Source: Brevundimonas sp. UBA5713 (lineage in GTDB: Bacteria > Pseudomonadota > Alphaproteobacteria > Caulobacterales > Caulobacteraceae). From it: 64,000 bases of DNA. This document shows positions 10,280-18,658 of this stretch, piece by piece. Where the stretch lies: contig NZ_DIGV01000036.1 in assembly GCF_002419815.1 (NCBI RefSeq), forward strand, positions 8,321-72,320, in the 5' to 3' direction. The notes beneath the pieces were generated by a model. It did no database searches. It saw nothing but the letters and a program-made list of their open reading frames with translations, and was not told the origin of the DNA. Every line of letters begins with the position of its first letter. The stretch's first letter is position 1. Position numbers and translations under genes: made by a program.

Positions 10280-10319
10280 AAAATCAGTGAACCCGATCCA
10301 GCAGGGCCGGACCGGGTTC
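10280..10319 (-). terminator. Probable terminator of the cstA-ybdD pair
   Basis: On the minus strand the stem GAACCCG / CGGGTTC, extended inside by TCC / GGA after one mismatch, is followed four bases later by a T run (ATTTTTGG). It lies 14 bases after the ybdD stop. Confidence 0.6.
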
Positions 10320-10332
10320 GGGTTTTAGAGAA

Positions 10333-10566
10333 TCAGCAGCATTTGAAACCGCCGCCCGCGCCGAAACGTCGCGCTTCGTGCAGACGGAAGAAGGCGGTTC
10401 GGTCCATCGGCTGTTGATCCGGATGGGTGGCGCGGGCGTGGGCCACATAGGCCTCATAGTCCGGCTGTCCGATCATCAGGCTGGCGGTCCGCCGTGCATC
10501 CTTGCCCCATCGGGTCAGCATGTCGCGGCAGTCGCACAGCGCTTCTGGCAGGCGGGTCTTAAGCAC
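10333..10566 (-). CDS. ybdD: YbdD/YjiX family small protein
   Basis: A 77-residue protein of the YbdD/YjiX family, which is almost always encoded right after a CstA/BtsT-type transporter. The family signature is visible: PDYEAYVAHARATHPDQ, then a C-terminal GGGFKCC with a terminal cysteine pair. Its start overlaps the end of cstA by 8 bases, so the two are translationally coupled. The role is not settled for the family; an accessory function for the transporter is the usual inference. The CysCys end could bind metal, but that is not shown here. Confidence 0.9.
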   Translation of the reverse strand: MLKTRLPEALCDCRDMLTRWGKDARRTASLMIGQPDYEAYVAHARATHPDQQPMDRTAFFRLHEARRFGAGGGFKCC

Positions 10567-12634
10567 GGGCTGGGGCCTCCTGTGCCAGTTCCGCCTCGGA
10601 CGGGATTTCGACCGCCGTCGGTTGCGGATTGGCCAGTGCCTTGCGGCAAGCCCCGATGGCGTAGACCAGAATGGTCACCACCACGAACAGGAAGCCTGCC
10701 GTCAGTGCCGAGTTCACATAGTCATTGAAGATGATGTGCTGCATGTCGGCGACGGATTTGGCCGGAGCGAGGATTTCGCCTGCCGCCATGGCATCCTGAT
10801 ACTGGCGCGCATGGGCAAGGAAGCCGACCCGCACATCCGGATGGAACAGCTTCTGCAAGCCTGCCGTCAGGGTACAGACCAGCAGCCACGCCGCCGGCAC
10901 CAGAGTGACCCACGCGAACCGCTGCCGCTTCATCTTGAACAGCACGACCGTGCCCAGCATCAGGGCAATCGCCGCCAGCATCTGGTTGGCGATGCCGAAC
11001 AGCGGCCATAGGCTGTTGATGCCGCCCAGCGGATCAACCACACCTGCATACAGGAAATAACCCCACAGACCGACCGTCAGCGCCGTAGCGATAACATTGC
11101 CGGTCCAGCTTTGCGTATTGCGCATCTTGGGCACGGCCACGCCCAGCAGGTCCTGGATCATGAAGCGGCAAACGCGGGTGCCCGCATCGACCGTTGTCAG
11201 GATGAACAGGGCCTCGAACAGAATGGCGAAGTGGTACCAGAAGCTCATCATCGCCTGACCACCAATCACGCTGGACAGGATGTGCGCCATGCCGACAGCC
11301 AGTGTCGGCGCACCGCCTGCGCGTGACAGGATAGAGTGCTCACCTACGTCCTTGGCCAACTGATCCAGCGCTTCGGGCGTGATGTGGAAACCCCATTGGG
11401 CCACTGCCGCAGCGGCAGAGGTCACATCGGTGCCGATAACTGCAGCAGGGCTGTTCATCACGAAATAGACCGCCGGATCGAGCACGGAGGCTGCGATCAG
11501 GGCCATCACGGCCACGAAGCTTTCGCACAGCATGGCCCCGTATCCGATCATCGGAATCTGGTTCTCGTTTTCCAGCAGCTTGGGCGTGGTGCCCGACGAA
11601 ATCAGCGCGTGGAAACCCGAAACCGCACCGCAGGCGATGGTGATAAACAGGAAGGGGAACAGGGCACCCGAGAACACCGGACCCGAGCCATCGATAAACT
11701 GGGTGATGGCGGGCATTTGCAGATCGGGGCGGACAATCAGAATGCCCACAGCCAGCGCGGCAATCGCGCCGATTTTCAGGAAGGTCGACAGATAGTCACG
11801 CGGGGCCAGCAACAGCCACACCGGAATAACGGCAGCGACAAATCCGTAGACCATCATGGCGATCGCCAGCGTGGTCCCCGAGAAGGTGAAAGCCGGACCC
11901 CAGAATGGGTGATAGGCCACCTGACCGCCCAGAATGATCGACCCGATCAGCAGGACCACGCCGATGGCGGACACTTCACCCACACGTCCCGGGCGCAGAT
12001 ACCGGCTGTACAGCCCCATGAAGATAGCGATGGGAATGGTGGCGGCGACGGTAAAGGTGCCCCAAGGACTTTCGGCTAGCGCCTTCACGACCACCAGCGC
12101 CAGCACGGCCAGAATGATGACCATGATCATCAGCACGCCGACCTGCGCGATAATGCCGGGGATGGGCCCCATTTCGGTGCGCACCATGTCGCCCAGCGAC
12201 TTGCCGTCGCGGCGGGTCGACATGAAAAGCACCAACATGTCCTGAACCGCACCGGCGATGACCACGCCGATCAGGATCCAGAGCATGCCGGGCAGATAGC
12301 CCATCTGCGCCGCCAGCACCGGACCGACGAGGGGGCCTGCGCCCGCAATCGCCGCAAAGTGGTGGCCGAACAGCACATTCTTGGGCGTCGGCACATAGTC
12401 CAGCCCGTCATTGTGCCGTACGGCAGGCGTCGGCCTCCGGGCGTTCAGTTGCAGAACGCGCCACGCCAGAAACTTGGCATAGAACCGATAGGCGATGACA
12501 TAGACGCACAGGGCGGCGGTCACCATCCAGACGGCGCTGATGCTTTCACCCTTGTGCAGGGCCAGCACCGCGATGGAAATCGCGCCGATAATGGCGATGG
12601 CCCCGAATATCAGGGCGGTTTTTAACTTACCCAA
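10559..12634 (-). CDS. cstA: Carbon starvation protein CstA-type transporter
   Basis: A 691-residue polytopic inner-membrane protein of the CstA/BtsT family, whose studied members import pyruvate or peptides under carbon limitation. The hallmark NVLFGHHFAAIAGAGPLVGPVLAAQ is present after two N-terminal membrane segments, followed by many hydrophobic helices (for example MVIILAVLALVVVKALAES and AVIPVWLLLAPRDYLSTF). The start codon is TTG, supported by a GGGAGG ribosome-binding site 8 bases upstream. It forms an operon with ybdD. The substrate cannot be told from sequence. Location next to the glycolytic genes fits a role in carbon supply. Confidence 0.93.
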   Translation of the reverse strand: MGKLKTALIFGAIAIIGAISIAVLALHKGESISAVWMVTAALCVYVIAYRFYAKFLAWRVLQLNARRPTPAVRHNDGLDYVPTPKNVLFGHHFAAIAGAGPLVGPVLAAQMGYLPGMLWILIGVVIAGAVQDMLVLFMSTRRDGKSLGDMVRTEMGPIPGIIAQVGVLMIMVIILAVLALVVVKALAESPWGTFTVAATIPIAIFMGLYSRYLRPGRVGEVSAIGVVLLIGSIILGGQVAYHPFWGPAFTFSGTTLAIAMMVYGFVAAVIPVWLLLAPRDYLSTFLKIGAIAALAVGILIVRPDLQMPAITQFIDGSGPVFSGALFPFLFITIACGAVSGFHALISSGTTPKLLENENQIPMIGYGAMLCESFVAVMALIAASVLDPAVYFVMNSPAAVIGTDVTSAAAAVAQWGFHITPEALDQLAKDVGEHSILSRAGGAPTLAVGMAHILSSVIGGQAMMSFWYHFAILFEALFILTTVDAGTRVCRFMIQDLLGVAVPKMRNTQSWTGNVIATALTVGLWGYFLYAGVVDPLGGINSLWPLFGIANQMLAAIALMLGTVVLFKMKRQRFAWVTLVPAAWLLVCTLTAGLQKLFHPDVRVGFLAHARQYQDAMAAGEILAPAKSVADMQHIIFNDYVNSALTAGFLFVVVTILVYAIGACRKALANPQPTAVEIPSEAELAQEAPARA

Positions 12635-12751
12635 GACTGATCCTCCCGCGCCGCCCTAACAGACGGTCTTTGCCGGGAGACTGAACCCCAAAGGGGGCGT
12701 CGCGCAACCGTCGGTATTCGGCTGCACGACTAAGGTCGTAGATCGCTGATC

Positions 12752-13960
12752 TTAAGCTTTGACGGGCCTAACCTTTTTAGCGGCCTCGGAGGCGCGGGCA
12801 CGGGCTTCGTCGGTGTCGCGACCCCGTGCAATGGCCACGCCCATACGGCGACGCTCATAGCTTTCCGGCTTGCCGAATAGACGCAGCTCTGCGGTCGGCA
12901 CGGCCAAAGCCTCTGCCACGCCCTCAAAAGCAATGCCCGCCGCTTCCATGCCGCCATAGATGACGGCGCTGGCCGCGGGCTCGCGCTGGGTCACGTCAAC
13001 CGGCAGGCCCAGAATGGCGCGGGCATGTAGGGCAAACTCGCTCTGGGCTTGGCTGCCCAGCGTGACCAGACCTGTATCGTGCGGGCGAGGGGAGACCTCC
13101 GAGAACCAGACCTGATCGCCCTTCACGAACAGTTCGACGCCGAACACGCCCCAGCCGCCCAGAGCCGCCGTGACCTTGGCGGCAATGTCCTGTGCGGACG
13201 CCAGCGCGGCCTCGCTCATGGCCTGCGGTTGCCAGCTTTCAACATAGTCGCCCTTGACCTGACGGTGGCCGATAGGGGCGCAGAACGAGGTAACGGTCTC
13301 ACCGTCCGCCCCGCGCGAACGCACGGTCAGCAGGGTGATCTCGAAGTCGAAATCGATGCGGCCTTCGACGATAACCTGACCGCCGGCCACACGGCCGGAT
13401 TCCTCGGCATAGTTCCATGCGGCCTCGATCTGGTCGGCGCTCTCGACATAGGACTGGCCCTTGCCTGACGACGACATGACCGGCTTCACGAAGCAGGGGA
13501 AGCCGACCTTTTGGGCCCCCGCCGCCAGTTCCTCGGCGCTGCCGGCAAAGGCATAGGGGCTGGTCGGCAGGCCCAGTTCTTCGGCGGCCAGACGACGGAT
13601 GCCCTCGCGGTTCATGGTCAGCTGGGTGGCGCGGGCCGTCGGCACCACCTTGGCCAGACCCGCCTCTTCGATAAAGGCCAGCGCGTCGGTGGCGATGGCT
13701 TCGATCTCCGGCACGATGATGTGCGGGGCCTCGGCCATGATCAGGCCGTTGAGAACCTGCGGATCGGTCATCGGGATGACGTGGCTGCGGTGCGCCACCT
13801 GCATGGCGGGGGCGTTGGCATAGCGATCCACAGCGACCACCTCCGCACCAAGGCGCTGTAGCTCGATCGCCACTTCCTTGCCCAGTTCGCCCGAACCCAA
13901 CAGCATGACGCGCACGGCGCTGTCCGAAAGCGGGGTGCCAAGACGGAAGGGGTGGGTCAC
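12752..13960 (-). CDS. purT: Formate-dependent phosphoribosylglycinamide formyltransferase
   Basis: PurT makes formyl-GAR from GAR, formate and ATP, an alternative to the folate-dependent PurN step in purine synthesis. It is an ATP-grasp enzyme. Visible are the N-terminal dinucleotide-like motif MLLGSGELGKEVAIE, the ATP-grasp segment FPCFVKPVMSSSGKGQS, and the C-terminal metal-binding SEVSPRPHDTGLVTL, which also distinguishes it from PurK. The length of 402 residues is typical (about 390-400). The start codon is GTG and overlaps the stop of the upstream esterase by 4 bases (GTGA), so translation is coupled to that gene. Its formate could come from PurU, encoded about 19 kb away. Confidence 0.95.
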   Translation of the reverse strand: MTHPFRLGTPLSDSAVRVMLLGSGELGKEVAIELQRLGAEVVAVDRYANAPAMQVAHRSHVIPMTDPQVLNGLIMAEAPHIIVPEIEAIATDALAFIEEAGLAKVVPTARATQLTMNREGIRRLAAEELGLPTSPYAFAGSAEELAAGAQKVGFPCFVKPVMSSSGKGQSYVESADQIEAAWNYAEESGRVAGGQVIVEGRIDFDFEITLLTVRSRGADGETVTSFCAPIGHRQVKGDYVESWQPQAMSEAALASAQDIAAKVTAALGGWGVFGVELFVKGDQVWFSEVSPRPHDTGLVTLGSQAQSEFALHARAILGLPVDVTQREPAASAVIYGGMEAAGIAFEGVAEALAVPTAELRLFGKPESYERRRMGVAIARGRDTDEARARASEAAKKVRPVKA

Positions 13961-14808
13961 GGTAAAACAGGCTCCTGAACGGGATAGGCCCGGCTAAGGA
14001 AATCAATCGCCGAGGCTGCAAAGACGGTAGAATGGGTCTCCGAATGGCGCGGTTCGTATTCCCACACCAGCCCCTTTGGTGGGTTATTTCGCAAAGCCTG
14101 AACCAGACGGTCCATACCGGACTGCATTTGCCCGCCTTCATCGCCAATGGTCAGCAGAAGTTGGCGATCCCCCTCAGGGTGCGCCGCCAACAGTGCTGAT
14201 GCATTTTTGGAAAGGCTTTCGCGGTCCCACCACAGGCTGGGACTGACGGCCAGATAGCGGTCAAACAAGGTCGGCTGGCGCAGGAAGGCTTCGACGATAA
14301 ACAGCGCCGCTGCGGATTCTCCGATCACTGCATCATCGCCATTGGTGCGATAACGGCTCTCGATGGCGGGCTTCACCTCTGCTTCAATATAGCGGCGAAA
14401 ACGCTCTGACTGTCCGTGGTTGGGCCACTGGCGAATGATCCGGCGGTCGGTCGAGCGTGCGGTCAGTTCATTCTGGCGGTCTTCGGTGGCAATGCCCACG
14501 AGGATGGCGGGGCGTACCGTTCCACTGTCCATGGCCTCGCGGATGCGGGCGCTATAGTTCGGCCAGTCCTGAGATACGCCGCCATCCAGTAAATAGATAA
14601 CCGGATAGCGCTGTGAACCGGTTTCATAGCCACGCGGCAACAGCACATTCACCTCGCGCACCTTATCCATCACATCCGACGCAAGGGTGATGGTGATGGT
14701 TACAGCGGATGTCGGTGCGGGGGAGGGCGGGGCTGGTTCTACGGTCTGCGCCAATGCGCTGGCCGGAGCGATAACCAGACAGGCAGCGAGCGTGAGTATC
14801 CGTAACAT
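13957..14808 (-). CDS. Secreted alpha/beta-hydrolase, esterase-D / ferric-enterobactin-esterase type
   Basis: A 283-residue hydrolase with a clear signal peptide (MLRILTLAACLVIAPASALA, then QT), so it acts in the periplasm or outside. The fold family is the putative esterase group (enterochelin esterase, IroE, BesA, esterase D). VNVLLPRGY and PVIYLLDGG match the early strands, the nucleophile is Ser165 in GESAAALF, and His259 in ETHSTVFAAS is the likely catalytic histidine. The ATG at 14808 is chosen over an upstream in-frame start because it has an AAGGAGG ribosome-binding site and begins the signal peptide. That site lies inside a perfect hairpin (separate entry). The gene is translationally coupled to purT, an unexpected pairing. 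The substrate is unknown. Confidence 0.85.
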   Translation of the reverse strand: MLRILTLAACLVIAPASALAQTVEPAPPSPAPTSAVTITITLASDVMDKVREVNVLLPRGYETGSQRYPVIYLLDGGVSQDWPNYSARIREAMDSGTVRPAILVGIATEDRQNELTARSTDRRIIRQWPNHGQSERFRRYIEAEVKPAIESRYRTNGDDAVIGESAAALFIVEAFLRQPTLFDRYLAVSPSLWWDRESLSKNASALLAAHPEGDRQLLLTIGDEGGQMQSGMDRLVQALRNNPPKGLVWEYEPRHSETHSTVFAASAIDFLSRAYPVQEPVLP

Positions 14809-14835
14809 GGCGGCCTCCTTTGACGAGGCCGCCAT
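14807..14835 (-). promoter_or_regulatory. Perfect hairpin burying the esterase ribosome-binding site and start codon
   Basis: On the minus strand ATGGCGGCCTC pairs perfectly with GAGGCCGCCAT (11 bp) across a 7-base loop. The second arm contains most of the Shine-Dalgarno sequence and the AT of the esterase start codon. No T run follows, so this is not a typical intrinsic terminator, although it also sits 40 bases after the tkt stop. Folded RNA should hide the ribosome-binding site. Confidence 0.6.
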
Positions 14836-14875
14836 ATCACTACGGATCAGGGGGGGCGTCACCCCTTGCGCCTGA

Positions 14876-16870
14876 TTACAGGCGCTGCTTGGCCTGTTCG
14901 ACCACAGCGTCGGCGGTGATGCCGAATTCCTTGTAGAGCACTTCCGCCGGAGCCGAGGCACCGAAGCCGGTCATGCCGACAAAGCCGCCGTCTTCGCCGA
15001 TAAACTTCGACCAACCTTGCTCCAGACCGGCTTCGACCGCGATACGGACAGTGCCGCGCGCGATGACCGCGTCCTGATAGGCCTTCGGCTGTTGGGCAAA
15101 CAGCTCGAACGACGGGACCGACACCACGCGGGTGGCGATGCCTTCGGCTTCCAGCTTGGCGGCGGCGTCCAGAGCGATAGCCACTTCGGTGCCGGTGGCG
15201 AACAGGCTGACCTTGGCTGCACCATCTGCGGCCTTCAGCTCATAGGCACCCTTGCGCGACAGGTTCTCTCCCGCGTCCGTGGTACGGACAGCCGGAGTCT
15301 TCTGGCGCGACAGGCACATGGCCGACGGGGCGGTCTTGTTCTGCAGGGCGACCTGCCAGCACTCTAGCGCTTCCACCGTGTCTGCCGGACGGAAGACCAG
15401 CAGGTTCGGGATGGCGCGCAGGGCCGCCAGATGCTCGACCGGCTGGTGGGTCGGGCCGTCTTCGCCCAGACCGATGGAGTCATGGGTCAGGACGTGCACC
15501 ACGCGAATACCCATCAGGGCCGCCAGACGGATAGCCGGACGGCTATAGTCCGAGAACACCATGAAGGTGCCGCCGTACGGAATGACACCGCCGTGGAGGG
15601 CCATGCCGTTCATGGCGGCGGCCATGCCGAACTCGCGGATGCCATAGTTTACATAGCGACCGTGATAGGTCGGGGCATCCATGATCTGGGTATTGCTGAC
15701 GAAGGTGTTGTTCGAGCCGGTCAGGTCGGCCGAGCCGCCAACCAGTTCCGGAATGGTTTCGAACACGGTCGACAGGGCTTCACCCGACGACTGGCGCGTG
15801 GCCATGGCGGGCTTGTCGGCCACCAGTGCCTTCAGCTTGGCTTCCAGTTCGGCGAAGGCACCATTGGGCAGATCGCCAGCCATGGCGCGGGTGAAGTCGT
15901 CGCGCAGATTGTGGCTCAGCAGGCGCGCTTCCCAGGCCTTGCGGTGTTTGGCACCGGCCTTGCCGACGTTTTTCCATGCCTTGTCCAGCTCGGCCGGAAT
16001 GTGGAACGGCTCTGCGGTCCAGCCCATGGCCTGACGGGTGGCGGCGATTTCGGTCGCGCCCAGGGCGGCACCGTGGGTCTTGTGGCTGCCCTCCATGGTG
16101 GCAGCGCCCTTGCCGATCTTGGTCTTGCAGGCGATCAGGGTCGGCTTGTCCTGCTTGGTGGCCCAAGCCAGCGCCTTCTTGATCTGGCCGTGGTCGTGGC
16201 CATCAATGGCCTTGACCGCCCAGCCCGATGCCTTGAAGCGGGCCAGCTGGTCAGTCGCGTCCGACAGGGCGACCGAACCGTCGATGGTGATGGCGTTATC
16301 GTCCCACAGCACGCACAGCTTGTTCAGCTGCAGACGGCCAGCCAGGGCGATGGCTTCTTGCGAGATGCCTTCCATCAGGCAGCCGTCACCGGCGATCACC
16401 CAGGTGCGGTGATCAACCAGATCATCACCAAAGCGCGCGTTCAGGTGACGCTCGGCCATGGCGAAACCGACCGAGTGGGCCAGACCTTGACCAAGCGGGC
16501 CGGTGGTGACCTCGACGCCTTCCAGATGGCCGTACTCGGGGTGGCCTGCGGTCTTCGATCCCCACTGACGGAAGTTTTCCAGCTGTTCACGCGTGGCTTG
16601 CTTGTAACCGGTCAGGTGCAGCAGGGCGTACAGCAGCATGGAGCCGTGGCCGGCCGACAGAATGAAGCGGTCGCGGTCGGCCCAGTCAGGACGGCTGGCG
16701 TCGAACTTCAAAAACTTGGAGAATAGGACAGTGGCCACATCGGCCATACCCATGGGCATGCCGGGGTGGCCGCTCTTGGCCTTTTCAACCCCATCCATGG
16801 CCAGTACGCGGATGGCGTTCGCCATCATCTGCGGAGAGGGTTTGGTGAAGATGGAGAGGGCGTCTGTCAC
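14876..16870 (-). CDS. tkt: Transketolase
   Basis: Transketolase moves two-carbon units between sugar phosphates in the pentose-phosphate pathway, using thiamine diphosphate and a divalent metal. The TPP motif begins GDGCLMEGISQEA at residue 161. Substrate-binding features include SGHPGMPMGMAD (His35) and LSAGHGSMLLYALLH (His75), and the pyrimidine-domain signature is DSIGLGEDGPTHQPVEH. The length of 664 residues is standard. It heads the minus-strand carbon cluster and diverges from the DUF4164-zapA genes across about 95 bases. Confidence 0.97.
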   Translation of the reverse strand: MTDALSIFTKPSPQMMANAIRVLAMDGVEKAKSGHPGMPMGMADVATVLFSKFLKFDASRPDWADRDRFILSAGHGSMLLYALLHLTGYKQATREQLENFRQWGSKTAGHPEYGHLEGVEVTTGPLGQGLAHSVGFAMAERHLNARFGDDLVDHRTWVIAGDGCLMEGISQEAIALAGRLQLNKLCVLWDDNAITIDGSVALSDATDQLARFKASGWAVKAIDGHDHGQIKKALAWATKQDKPTLIACKTKIGKGAATMEGSHKTHGAALGATEIAATRQAMGWTAEPFHIPAELDKAWKNVGKAGAKHRKAWEARLLSHNLRDDFTRAMAGDLPNGAFAELEAKLKALVADKPAMATRQSSGEALSTVFETIPELVGGSADLTGSNNTFVSNTQIMDAPTYHGRYVNYGIREFGMAAAMNGMALHGGVIPYGGTFMVFSDYSRPAIRLAALMGIRVVHVLTHDSIGLGEDGPTHQPVEHLAALRAIPNLLVFRPADTVEALECWQVALQNKTAPSAMCLSRQKTPAVRTTDAGENLSRKGAYELKAADGAAKVSLFATGTEVAIALDAAAKLEAEGIATRVVSVPSFELFAQQPKAYQDAVIARGTVRIAVEAGLEQGWSKFIGEDGGFVGMTGFGASAPAEVLYKEFGITADAVVEQAKQRL

Positions 16871-16965
16871 GGCAAAGCCTTTTTCAGAACAGAGAAATGG
16901 GATTGGCGCCGCTTTACCCCGACGCGCCGAGAGGTTCTATAGCGAATCGTGACGAAAGGACGGTC

Positions 16966-17265
16966 ATGGACGCATTGACTGCTGCCAAGGCCCGTATTGA
17001 TCGGGCCTTGAATGAAATCGAACTCAAACTGTTCGCGCTGAAGGCGCGGGCGGCATCGGGCGCGGCTGCGCCTGATGATGACCTTTTCGCCCCCCTGCCA
17101 TCCAGTGCATCCGATCAAGCCCGTATTGCCGATCTGGAAGCCGCAGGGCAGGAAGCCGCCGAAGCGCTGGCCGCTGCGGCACAGGCTGTGCGAGAAGTAT
17201 TGGAACAGCAAACGGATGAGTCCGTTGACGCTGAGGGTAAAGAGTCCACCGTGGAGTCCCGTTAA
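16966..17265 (+). CDS. DUF4164-type small coiled-coil protein
   Basis: A 99-residue, alanine-rich, acidic protein predicted to be mostly helical (MDALTAAKARIDRALNEIEL; SDQARIADLEAAGQEAAEAL). Such a gene commonly stands right before zapA in alphaproteobacteria. The start at 16966 is preferred because AAAGGA precedes it and the upstream extension lacks coding character. Its stop overlaps the zapA start (TAATG), so the two are co-translated. That linkage suggests a division-related partner role, but no biochemical function is known to me. Family name assigned by resemblance and context. Confidence 0.7.
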   Translation: MDALTAAKARIDRALNEIELKLFALKARAASGAAAPDDDLFAPLPSSASDQARIADLEAAGQEAAEALAAAAQAVREVLEQQTDESVDAEGKESTVESR

Positions 17266-17582
17266 TGGCCACAGTTACCGTCGAAGTGAACGGAAGGCCC
17301 TATCCGGTCGGGTGCGCCGACGGTCAGGAAGAACGCGTCAAACTTCTGGCGGAACAGTTCAACAGCAAGGTCCAGTCTGTGGCCGAGCAAGTGGGGCAGG
17401 TGGGTGATCTCAACCTGTTCCTGATGGGCGCATTGATGCTGGCCGATGAACTGGCCGAGGCCAAGAAGGGCCGTCAGGTTCAGGTGGTCACGGCCAATCC
17501 GCCGCCCCAGAACAATGAAGGCGTGGCCGAGGCCCTGAACGCCGTCGCCACCCGTCTGGAGAAGCTGGCGCAAAGCTTTTAG
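17265..17582 (+). CDS. zapA: Cell division protein ZapA
   Basis: ZapA binds FtsZ and bundles its filaments at the division site. The 105-residue protein has the typical N-terminal globular part (TVTVEVNGRPYPVGCADGQEERVKLLAEQFN) and a helical tail with the conserved LNLFLMGALMLADEL. Start and stop fit the family. It is coupled to the upstream DUF4164 gene, and downstream come 6S RNA and the 5-formyl-THF cyclo-ligase gene, an order conserved in many proteobacteria. Confidence 0.93.
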   Translation: MATVTVEVNGRPYPVGCADGQEERVKLLAEQFNSKVQSVAEQVGQVGDLNLFLMGALMLADELAEAKKGRQVQVVTANPPPQNNEGVAEALNAVATRLEKLAQSF

Positions 17583-17834
17583 CTGATACGCCCCCTTTCC
17601 GCATCGCCACCCAAACCTCGTCGCAAGACGACACGCCCGCGTGTCCGCAAGGGCGCGCGACGGCGTGACGAGCGCCAGTTGGACCTGCTGGACTGGCTGG
17701 ACTCCCAGCCCAGCTATGATCCGCGCGGGACGCATCGACCGCGTCCGCGCCCGCGTCTGGTTGCCGGAACCGATGTGGATGAGGGCCAGCTTGATCTGGA
17801 AGACCTGATCGCCGCCGCTACCCGCGCGGCCTAA
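17583..17834 (+). CDS. Possible small basic protein without an AUG start, in frame after zapA
   Basis: Directly after the zapA TAG stop the same frame stays open for 83 codons. The translation looks coded, with GC-rich third positions: an Arg/Lys-rich half (KPRRKTTRPRVRKGARRR) followed by an acidic, Leu-rich half (RQLDLLDWLDSQP; DEGQLDLEDLIAAATRAA). There is no ATG or GTG near the 5' end. Candidate starts are CTG at 17583 or TTG at 17679, or it could be made by read-through of the zapA stop. It ends just before the 6S RNA promoter. I do not recognise the protein. It may be a real unannotated gene or decayed coding sequence. Confidence 0.4.
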   Translation: MIRPLSASPPKPRRKTTRPRVRKGARRRDERQLDLLDWLDSQPSYDPRGTHRPRPRPRLVAGTDVDEGQLDLEDLIAAATRAA

Positions 17835-17845
17835 TCTATTCCCTC

Positions 17846-17874
17846 TTGAGAAGACGGCAGCGCGGCCCTATCTA
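17846..17874 (+). promoter_or_regulatory. Sigma-70 type promoter of 6S RNA
   Basis: TTGAGA (17846-17851) and TATCTA (17869-17874) are separated by exactly 17 bases. The predicted start, about 6-7 bases downstream, coincides with the 5' strand of the 6S closing stem. Confidence 0.65.
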
Positions 17875-17879
17875 GGGCC

Positions 17880-18047
17880 TTGGCGGGTCTTGCTGCGGCC
17901 CTCGTCGGGGACAACATTCCTCCCGGCCTTAATCATCTCGAAGGGAGCTGTCCCTGCATGGGCCCGAGGGCCTGAGTATATGGCGCCCACCTGTCTTTCA
18001 GGTTCGAGAGGATTCATCGCCCCACGGTTCTTGTGGCGCCGCCAACC
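17880..18047 (+). ncRNA. ssrS: 6S RNA
   Basis: 6S RNA imitates an open promoter and sequesters housekeeping RNA polymerase in stationary phase. The identification rests on position (between zapA and the 5-formyl-THF cyclo-ligase gene, the classic place), size of about 168 bases, a closing stem (TTGGCGG at 17880-17886 pairing with CCGCCAA at 18039-18045), and a GC-rich, largely self-complementary interior. A matching promoter lies just upstream and an intrinsic terminator just downstream. The exact ends are approximate. Confidence 0.85.
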
Positions 18048-18051
18048 TAAC

Positions 18052-18077
18052 CCCCGTCTGCTTGCAGGCGGGGTTTT
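18052..18077 (+). terminator. Intrinsic terminator after 6S RNA
   Basis: CCCCGTCTG pairs with CAGGCGGGG (one G-U pair) across a CTTG loop and is followed by TTTT. It lies 31 bases before the next start codon, so read-through would give a joint 6S and cyclo-ligase transcript. Confidence 0.85.
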
Positions 18078-18108
18078 GTATTGGGCCCAAGGCTGTCATA
18101 GGCCTTGT

Positions 18109-18645
18109 ATGGACAAGAGCGACATCCGCGCCCGTCTGCGCGCCCTGCGCAAGGATATGATCCGGCCCGACACAGTGGCCGCCCTGTGCGCACATGCTGC
18201 GGCCTTGCCCGAGGGGCAGGTGGTGGCCCTGTATCACGCCATCGGGGCCGAGATGCCGACGCAGGCACTGGCGCAGATCCTCCTCGATCAAGGGCGCACC
18301 CTCTGCCTGCCGGTGGTGGTGGCGCGCGATCAGCCCATGGTGTTCCGCGTCTGGACGCCGGGCGATCCGCTGGAAGACGATATGGCCGGATGCCCCGCGC
18401 CGTTGGAGTTGAACAGCGAGGTGGTACCCGATCTGGTGATCGCGCCGCTGGTAGCCTTTGACGCCCGTGGCTATCGGTTGGGGCAGGGCGGGGGGCACTA
18501 TGACCGTACCTTGGCCGTTCTGCCGCAGGCGATCCGCGTGGGTCTGGCCTTTGCTGCCCAGGAGGTCGAACCCCTGCCGACAGAGGCGCATGACATACGT
18601 CTGCATGGCGTTCTGACCGAGAACGGGTATAGAGCCTTCACATGA
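18109..18645 (+). CDS. 5-formyltetrahydrofolate cyclo-ligase
   Basis: This enzyme uses ATP to turn 5-formyl-THF into 5,10-methenyl-THF, clearing an inhibitory folate form. The N-terminal MDKSDIRARLRALRK and the C-terminal ATP-binding loop RLGQGGGHYDRTL are characteristic, as is VPDLVIAPLVAFDARGYRLG. The length of 178 residues is slightly short but normal. The ATG at 18109 is chosen because the upstream extension is the 6S RNA. This is the gene called ygfA or fau next to ssrS in other bacteria. Together with purU and purT it adds to the one-carbon theme of the window. Confidence 0.92.
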   Translation: MDKSDIRARLRALRKDMIRPDTVAALCAHAAALPEGQVVALYHAIGAEMPTQALAQILLDQGRTLCLPVVVARDQPMVFRVWTPGDPLEDDMAGCPAPLELNSEVVPDLVIAPLVAFDARGYRLGQGGGHYDRTLAVLPQAIRVGLAFAAQEVEPLPTEAHDIRLHGVLTENGYRAFT

Positions 18646-18658
18646 GGCAGTATTTCCA

